Assembly: GCA_937891245.1 (NCBI GenBank)
Contig: CALAGB010000529.1
Location: forward strand, 1 to 10,206
Reading direction: 5' to 3'
Source: an uncultured Thermomicrobiales bacterium
Lineage (GTDB): Bacteria; Chloroflexota; Chloroflexia; Thermomicrobiales; Thermomicrobiaceae
Length of the DNA stretch: 10,206 bases
A program made the translations under genes and the position numbers. The stretch's first letter is position 1; each line of letters starts with the position of its first letter. Below the pieces are notes generated by a model, which was not told where the DNA came from, did not search any database, and was given only the letters and a program-made list of their open reading frames with translations. Shown in pieces: positions 6,658 to 10,206 of the stretch.

Positions 6658-7383
6658 GTGAAGCTCGGGGCAATCGTCGTAAGCGATCACAAGCGATTCC
6701 GGAAAGATCTGGCTCAGCTGGTTGAGCTGGTCGATCCCTGTATCGAAGTGATTGGCGAGGTGTCGAGCGCTCGGGAGACGCTGAGTCAGATCGAGGCGCT
6801 GCGGCCCGCGATCATTCTCCTCGATCTTGGTCTCTATCGCGTGGACACGCTTGAACTCGTCGAGTGCATTCATGCGGCGTGGCCGGCGACCGCCATCGTG
6901 GTGGTCGGGAATGAACTGGCCGCTGAATACCGCCAACCGTCGCTCGCGGCCGGTGCGATCGAATACGTGGATGTCTTGGACATCGCGACGCAACTCCCCG
7001 CCGCGCTCAGGCTGGCGGAACACCCGGCCGGCTGTGGCGACGTTGAGAGCGATCACACGTTGGCGCAGGCGGATGACATGCCGGACGTTGTCGATCACGT
7101 CGCGATGTTTATCGGGCAGCTTCACATCGCACCGACCGGGCCAAAGTACGGTCCACGTACCGCGTGGCAATACGTCCACATCTGCCTTGCTCTCGCGTTC
7201 GTGGCGGTTCTGTTGACGCTTCAGCGGAACGCTGATTTGGGACTGCAGCGCTCACTTCTTCTCATGCTGGCCCTGGCCGGCATCACCATCATCGAGGCTC
7301 GACAGTTCGCTCGTGCTTGTCATCCAAACAATTCCGGGTGGCGAGGTGACGTGTTGAAGGGAGGGGCTATCGCCGAGATGTGA
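6658..7383 (+). CDS. Degenerate receiver domain fused to two membrane helices
   Basis: A 241-residue protein in two parts. Residues 1-122 follow a CheY-like fold: strand LGAIVVSD, helix, AIILLDLGL carrying Asp56 at the phosphoacceptor position, strand AIVVVGNE, and AAGAIEYVDV. Several switch residues are lost. Only Asp10 remains of the acidic pocket, Gly84 replaces the Thr/Ser, and Val106 stands where the conserved Lys should be. Phosphorylation-driven switching is therefore unlikely. Residues about 123-165 form a polar linker, then two hydrophobic segments at about 172-188 and 199-212 should cross the membrane, followed by a basic tail. No DNA-binding or ATPase domain is present. GTG at 6658 is chosen because AAGGAG lies six bases upstream; ATG codons at 6577 and 6601 in frame lack a ribosome site. 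It sits between the two-component genes and the Flp pilins. CpaE/TadZ proteins of Tad systems also begin with an atypical receiver, but they carry an ATPase, so this is not a normal TadZ. Confidence 0.85.
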   Translation: MKLGAIVVSDHKRFRKDLAQLVELVDPCIEVIGEVSSARETLSQIEALRPAIILLDLGLYRVDTLELVECIHAAWPATAIVVVGNELAAEYRQPSLAAGAIEYVDVLDIATQLPAALRLAEHPAGCGDVESDHTLAQADDMPDVVDHVAMFIGQLHIAPTGPKYGPRTAWQYVHICLALAFVAVLLTLQRNADLGLQRSLLLMLALAGITIIEARQFARACHPNNSGWRGDVLKGGAIAEM

Positions 7384-7384
7384 A

Positions 7385-7415
7385 TTGAATCGTCATCACG
7401 CAGAGAAGCAATATT
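7385..7415 (+). promoter_or_regulatory. Weak promoter candidate for the pilin operon
   Basis: TTGAAT (7385-7390) and AATATT (7410-7415) each match four of six consensus bases but are 19 bp apart. The stretch is AT-rich compared with its surroundings and lies in the 73-bp gap before the first pilin. Read-through from the upstream gene is equally possible. Confidence 0.25.
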
Positions 7416-7456
7416 TCGCATTGGGCAACGTGTATCACTCGGAAGGATGGACCCCC

Positions 7457-7654
7457 ATGATTACGCTCAGCATGGTTCTACAGAATTCGATGGCCTACAT
7501 CCTCAACAGCCTCAAGCGCGAAGAGGGCCAGGACTTCGCGGAGTACGCCATCATCTTGGCGCTCGTCGTCATTGTGGCAGCCGCTGCGTTTGGGCCGCTT
7601 GGTGATGCGATCGGCGCCGCGGTCGGTGCGGTAACGACTGAACTGGGCGGATAG
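7457..7654 (+). CDS. Flp-type (type IVb) prepilin, first copy
   Basis: A 65-residue Flp-family prepilin. The processing site is G24 followed by QDFAEY, with the essential Glu at +5 (Glu29) and the Glu-Tyr pair typical of Flp pilins. A 24-residue leader containing KREE precedes it. The mature 41-residue protein is a single hydrophobic helix (AIILALVVIVAAAAFGPLG) with a Gly/Ala-rich tail. A TadV/CpaA-type prepilin peptidase should cleave it before assembly into a thin pilus used for adhesion and surface colonisation. ATG 7457 is chosen over the earlier open frame because GGAAGG (7441-7446) lies upstream, spaced a rather long ten bases, and because the product then has normal Flp length. The second pilin gene begins nine bases after its stop. 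Confidence 0.93.
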   Translation: MITLSMVLQNSMAYILNSLKREEGQDFAEYAIILALVVIVAAAAFGPLGDAIGAAVGAVTTELGG

Positions 7655-7663
7655 CCCGAGCAT

Positions 7664-7927
7664 TTGAGACGAACGGCGGTCGCCTTGAACACGTTTCAGC
7701 AACTCTACGAGGAGCAAGATTCAACGGCGACCGCTCGCTCGCTCGTCCGAAGTGTCGTCGAGAATCGGTTTCGAGCATCACGCAATCAAGGTCAAAGTTT
7801 CGCGGAATACGCCGTGATTCTTGGATTGGTTGTCCTCGGAGGCGCAGCCGGGTTTTCGGGGTTGGGAACCACGCTCGGCACCGTAGCATCGAATACCGTC
7901 GGCGCGGTCATCGCCTTTCTGTCGTGA
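7664..7927 (+). CDS. Flp-type prepilin, second copy with an unusually long leader
   Basis: A second Flp prepilin whose processing site, G43 followed by QSFAEY with Glu48 at +5, matches the first copy. Its mature part is 44 residues: a hydrophobic helix (VILGLVVLGGAAGF) with more glycine than the first, then a Thr/Ser/Val-rich tail. The start is uncertain. TTG at 7664 gives 87 residues; TTG at 7685 gives 80 and has only a GGCGG upstream. There is no ATG or GTG between the previous stop and the cleavage site. Either start leaves a leader of 36-43 residues containing a charged, helix-like stretch (QQLYEEQD and RSLVRSVVENRFRASR), longer than the usual 10-25 of Flp leaders. The stop overlaps the GTG start of the next gene by four bases. 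The sequence differs enough from the first copy to suggest a distinct subunit rather than a recent duplicate. Confidence 0.88.
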   Translation: MRRTAVALNTFQQLYEEQDSTATARSLVRSVVENRFRASRNQGQSFAEYAVILGLVVLGGAAGFSGLGTTLGTVASNTVGAVIAFLS

Positions 7928-8370
7928 GCGAGATGGACGAAACGATGGGACTGCATCGCGGGCGAAGCACGACCGACCGACAGCTCGGCCAAGGCCTGGT
8001 CGAGCTGGCTCTGGTTTTGCCGCTATTGCTCACCATCCTGTTTGGCACGCTCGATCTCGGACGTGCGTTCTATACCTACATCTCCTTGACGAATGCCGCG
8101 CGCGAGGCGGCGCGCTATGCCGCCGTCAACGATGCGAACGCATCCATTTCCCAGGTGCAACGCGAGCTTGACACGCCCGGTGGCACAGACATCAGCGGCT
8201 GCGCCGCCGGCTCGCTGACGTTCTCCGGATCGGGCGGCGGACGCGGTAACCCGTATACGGTGCGCGTCAGCTGTCAGTTCGTGCTCGTGACGCCGTTTAT
8301 GAGCGCGATCGTCGGCGCGGTCGGCAACCAATTCACGATCAGCACCACCGCGACCTTCGTCTGGGACTGA
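7924..8370 (+). CDS. TadE-family pilus assembly protein (pseudopilin-like), first copy
   Basis: A 148-residue TadE-like protein. It carries a prepilin-like site, G22 followed by QGLVE with Glu27 at +5, and a membrane helix (27-42, LALVLPLLLTILFGTLDLG). The family hallmark AFYTYISLTNAAREAARYAA follows. The C-terminal part should lie outside the membrane and contains Cys94 and Cys118, a possible disulfide, with a glycine-rich loop (103-109) between them. TadE proteins are minor pseudopilins needed for Flp pilus assembly in Tad systems. The GTG start overlaps the pilin stop (GTGA), indicating translational coupling; in-frame ATG codons at 7933 and 7945 are alternatives that would only shorten the leader. 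A gap of four bases separates its stop from the next TadE-like gene. Confidence 0.9.
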   Translation: MSEMDETMGLHRGRSTTDRQLGQGLVELALVLPLLLTILFGTLDLGRAFYTYISLTNAAREAARYAAVNDANASISQVQRELDTPGGTDISGCAAGSLTFSGSGGGRGNPYTVRVSCQFVLVTPFMSAIVGAVGNQFTISTTATFVWD

Positions 8371-8374
8371 ATCG

Positions 8375-8791
8375 ATGAAGAATCAGCGGTCGTGTGTCAA
8401 ACAGCCGCGTGTCGAGACCGGTCAGGCGTTGGTCGAATTCGCGCTCACCGCCCTGATCTTCTTCACCATCATCTTCGGCGTCATCGACCTGGGCCGGGCG
8501 GTCTTTGAATACAACCTGCTGGCGAGCAGCGCGCGCGAGGGCGCCCGCATGGCGATCATTTCGAGTTACACCGATACCGACGTGATCGATCACACGGTCG
8601 CATCCTCGGCCGATTTCGTGGGCAGCGGCGACGTGACGATCAGTGGAAGCCGAAGCTGCAATTCGGATCCGTGCGGAAGCGTCACCGTCTCGGTTCAGCA
8701 CACCTTTACTCCGGTTACACCGCTGATCGGCACATTGATCGGCGGCTCGATCACGCTGCACGCGTCATCAACGATGGTGGTGGAACGATGA
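8375..8791 (+). CDS. TadE-family pilus assembly protein (pseudopilin-like), second copy
   Basis: A 138-residue paralogue of the preceding protein. It has the same layout: G16 followed by QALVE (Glu21 at +5), a membrane helix at about 19-35 rich in Phe and Ile, and the hallmark EYNLLASSAREGARMA. The extracytoplasmic part includes a tight Cys95-NSDP-Cys100 loop and ends with strands VTVSVQHTFTPVTP and ITLHASSTMVVE. The strong resemblance at the C-termini (VTPF or VTPL, then a hydrophobic Ile/Gly stretch, then T-rich strand) shows that the two are paralogues. The ATG at 8375 has no clear Shine-Dalgarno sequence, so translation probably depends on re-initiation after the upstream gene. Its TGA overlaps the ATG of the TadG-like gene by four bases. 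Confidence 0.9.
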   Translation: MKNQRSCVKQPRVETGQALVEFALTALIFFTIIFGVIDLGRAVFEYNLLASSAREGARMAIISSYTDTDVIDHTVASSADFVGSGDVTISGSRSCNSDPCGSVTVSVQHTFTPVTPLIGTLIGGSITLHASSTMVVER

Positions 8792-10206
8792 GACGACGAC
8801 AGTCACGTTTGGTGCGCCACATCTATCTCACGCGACGCCAGGAGCGGGGGAATTACCTGGTGATCACCGCGCTGTTGCTGACGATACTCATCGGCATGCT
8901 GGCGCTTGTCGTCGACATCGGTTTTGCCGCCGGACAGCGCCGCTTCATGCAGAACGGCGCCGATGCCGCTACGCTGGCCGCCGCGCGCATGCTGGCCGAT
9001 TCGGTCTCGCCCTATCCGGCGGGCGGTGGTCCATCCGGCTTCCCACACTTTTTTGGGGTGGATGACAAGAGGGTCTACGACAAGGCGTATAGCATCGCCA
9101 GCCAGAATCAAAATGCGGGGATCACCGGGCGAACGACCGCTTTCACGGTCGTCGTCGAATATTGCGTCGCGGCCAACGATAGCTCGTATGCACCGGACGT
9201 CCCGGGCTGCACCGGTCGTTGGGTGGCCAGCACGAATTCCGCTGCAAATCGCCCGCCGGACGGTACCTACAAGGTGCGCGTGACGGTCAGCAGCACGATC
9301 GCGACCATCTTTGGCGGAGCGGTCGGGCACAGTGACACGGATACGTCGGGGCAGTCGATCGCGGTGATTCAGGGTGTTTGTCCGGAAACCGTCGCCACTG
9401 GGAACATCTGGCCTTTTACGCTCTGGGATCATCAGGATTTTGGTACGAACCCCAATGACCTCTTCCAACTGTGGGGCAGCAGGAATCCACCCGAACCTGC
9501 AGGCGCCGACAGCCAGTGGAAGAACGTGCTCGATCTGAGTCCATCCGCTGCGTGGTGCGATGGCGTGACTGACGAGTATGACTGGGCGAAGGATGCATCG
9601 ATGGCGGGCATGGTGCCGACCGGAACAAACTGCACCAATAAGACCCCGAACTGGGCTGGGACGAACGGCACCTGGAATCGCGGCGCCTATGCCCCCGATC
9701 CACGCGGCGGCTGTTATACCGGCACATCATCCAATCCGGCTGACCTGGGGACCTGGGCCTCGGCGACGTTTCAGGGGACGCTCGCGGTCGACATGAGGGT
9801 ACCCCTCTTCCCGAAACCAGGTGATGGCGGTAGCAACGTCTCGGCGGGCATCTACGGCCCGACCGGCAACTCCTGCTCGGGCACCTTTTTCTTCAGCAGC
9901 GGAACCGCGGTCGATCCAGACCACACCGGGTGGGGCGTTTACAAGGATGTCGTCGTCTTCACGTTCGACATCCCGACCGGTGTCGGCGGGCACTTCTACA
10001 ACCTGAATACCAAACAGTGGAGCGACAGCAGTCAGGGAAATAACAAGATGGGTCGTGCGACGCTTATGCGCATCCTGCATTTCCGCATCTATTCAAACTA
10101 TGATCCTGCGAGCTCTCGTGTTTACGGGCGCGTGGTCAGCCCAGTCTTCCCTCCCGACTACAACCCGCCGGGTTGCCCAGCCTTTGGCTCGATGGGTCCC
10201 GGTATT
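8788..10206 (+). CDS. TadG-like pilus-associated protein with large extracytoplasmic domain (partial, runs off the right edge)
   Basis: The frame from ATG 8788 stays open to the last base, giving 473 codons without a stop, so the C-terminus is missing. Basic residues at the start (MRRR, R10, RRQER) precede a membrane helix at about 23-46. Next comes the Tad-domain signature ALVVDIGFAAGQRRFMQNGADAATLAAARMLAD, in segments between 39 and 71, as in PF13400-type TadE/G-like proteins. Unlike the two TadE proteins it has no Glu at +5 of a prepilin site. The remainder (about 75-473) should lie outside the membrane. It is rich in Trp, Tyr, Gly, Asn, Thr and Ser, with eight cysteines and many short beta-type strands. 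No von Willebrand A domain or MIDAS (DxSxS) motif, which some TadG proteins have, is visible in the part present. A role as surface or pilus-tip adhesin or anchoring subunit is inference. The ATGA overlap with the previous gene suggests translational coupling. Confidence 0.88.
   Translation, partial: MRRRQSRLVRHIYLTRRQERGNYLVITALLLTILIGMLALVVDIGFAAGQRRFMQNGADAATLAAARMLADSVSPYPAGGGPSGFPHFFGVDDKRVYDKAYSIASQNQNAGITGRTTAFTVVVEYCVAANDSSYAPDVPGCTGRWVASTNSAANRPPDGTYKVRVTVSSTIATIFGGAVGHSDTDTSGQSIAVIQGVCPETVATGNIWPFTLWDHQDFGTNPNDLFQLWGSRNPPEPAGADSQWKNVLDLSPSAAWCDGVTDEYDWAKDASMAGMVPTGTNCTNKTPNWAGTNGTWNRGAYAPDPRGGCYTGTSSNPADLGTWASATFQGTLAVDMRVPLFPKPGDGGSNVSAGIYGPTGNSCSGTFFFSSGTAVDPDHTGWGVYKDVVVFTFDIPTGVGGHFYNLNTKQWSDSSQGNNKMGRATLMRILHFRIYSNYDPASSRVYGRVVSPVFPPDYNPPGCPAFGSMGPGI

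Noticed and set aside
8803..9468. Minus-strand open frame of 221 codons
   Set aside because: It is antisense to the TadG-like gene, whose frame has clear Tad-domain motifs, translational coupling and no stop over 473 codons.
7457..10206. A new defence or secretion system
   Set aside because: The motifs (Flp prepilin sites, TadE hallmark, Tad domain) fit a Tad/Flp pilus structural operon; nothing resembles toxin, nuclease or effector genes.

Overview
The window is GC-rich, mostly intact bacterial chromosome with purine-rich Shine-Dalgarno sites, a tRNA without an encoded CCA end, and a Tad/Flp-type pilus locus. Its features are a NarL-type two-component pair next to Flp pilins and TadE/TadG-like genes, a PsbP-like lipoprotein with a hydrophobic signal, and an M29 aminopeptidase. 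Together they suggest a Chloroflexota-like organism (for example the Thermomicrobia/Sphaerobacter side) or another GC-rich monoderm-like lineage. This assignment is inference; nothing in the window fixes the taxon.

Left part (1-2097): a possible gene tail ends at 134. An isolated initiator tRNA-fMet (396-467) is followed at once by a strong intrinsic terminator. A minus-strand gene (604-1932) for a secreted, probably lipid-anchored protein converges on the tRNA. It diverges from the next plus-strand genes across a short intergenic region holding a perfect TATAAT on the minus strand. Middle part (2098-4116): an M29 metalloaminopeptidase and a two-domain SseA-type sulfurtransferase lie 42 bp apart, followed by a terminator-like hairpin.

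Right part (4117-10206): after a 338-bp intergenic region with a duplicated dyad (a likely operator) comes a soluble GAF/HisKA_3 histidine kinase and its NarL/FixJ response regulator. A third regulatory gene encodes a degenerate receiver domain attached to two membrane helices. Then come two Flp-type prepilins, two TadE-family pseudopilin-like proteins and a large TadG-like protein that runs off the right edge. The last five genes are tightly packed, two of the junctions being 4-bp ATGA/GTGA overlaps, so they are very probably one transcript.

Reading of the whole: a kinase/regulator pair and a membrane-tethered pseudo-receiver sit directly upstream of the structural genes of a Flp pilus, and they may control its expression or assembly. 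The ATPase (TadA), platform (TadB/C) and prepilin peptidase genes are not in the window. I see no CRISPR array, insertion sequence, prophage or clear defence system.
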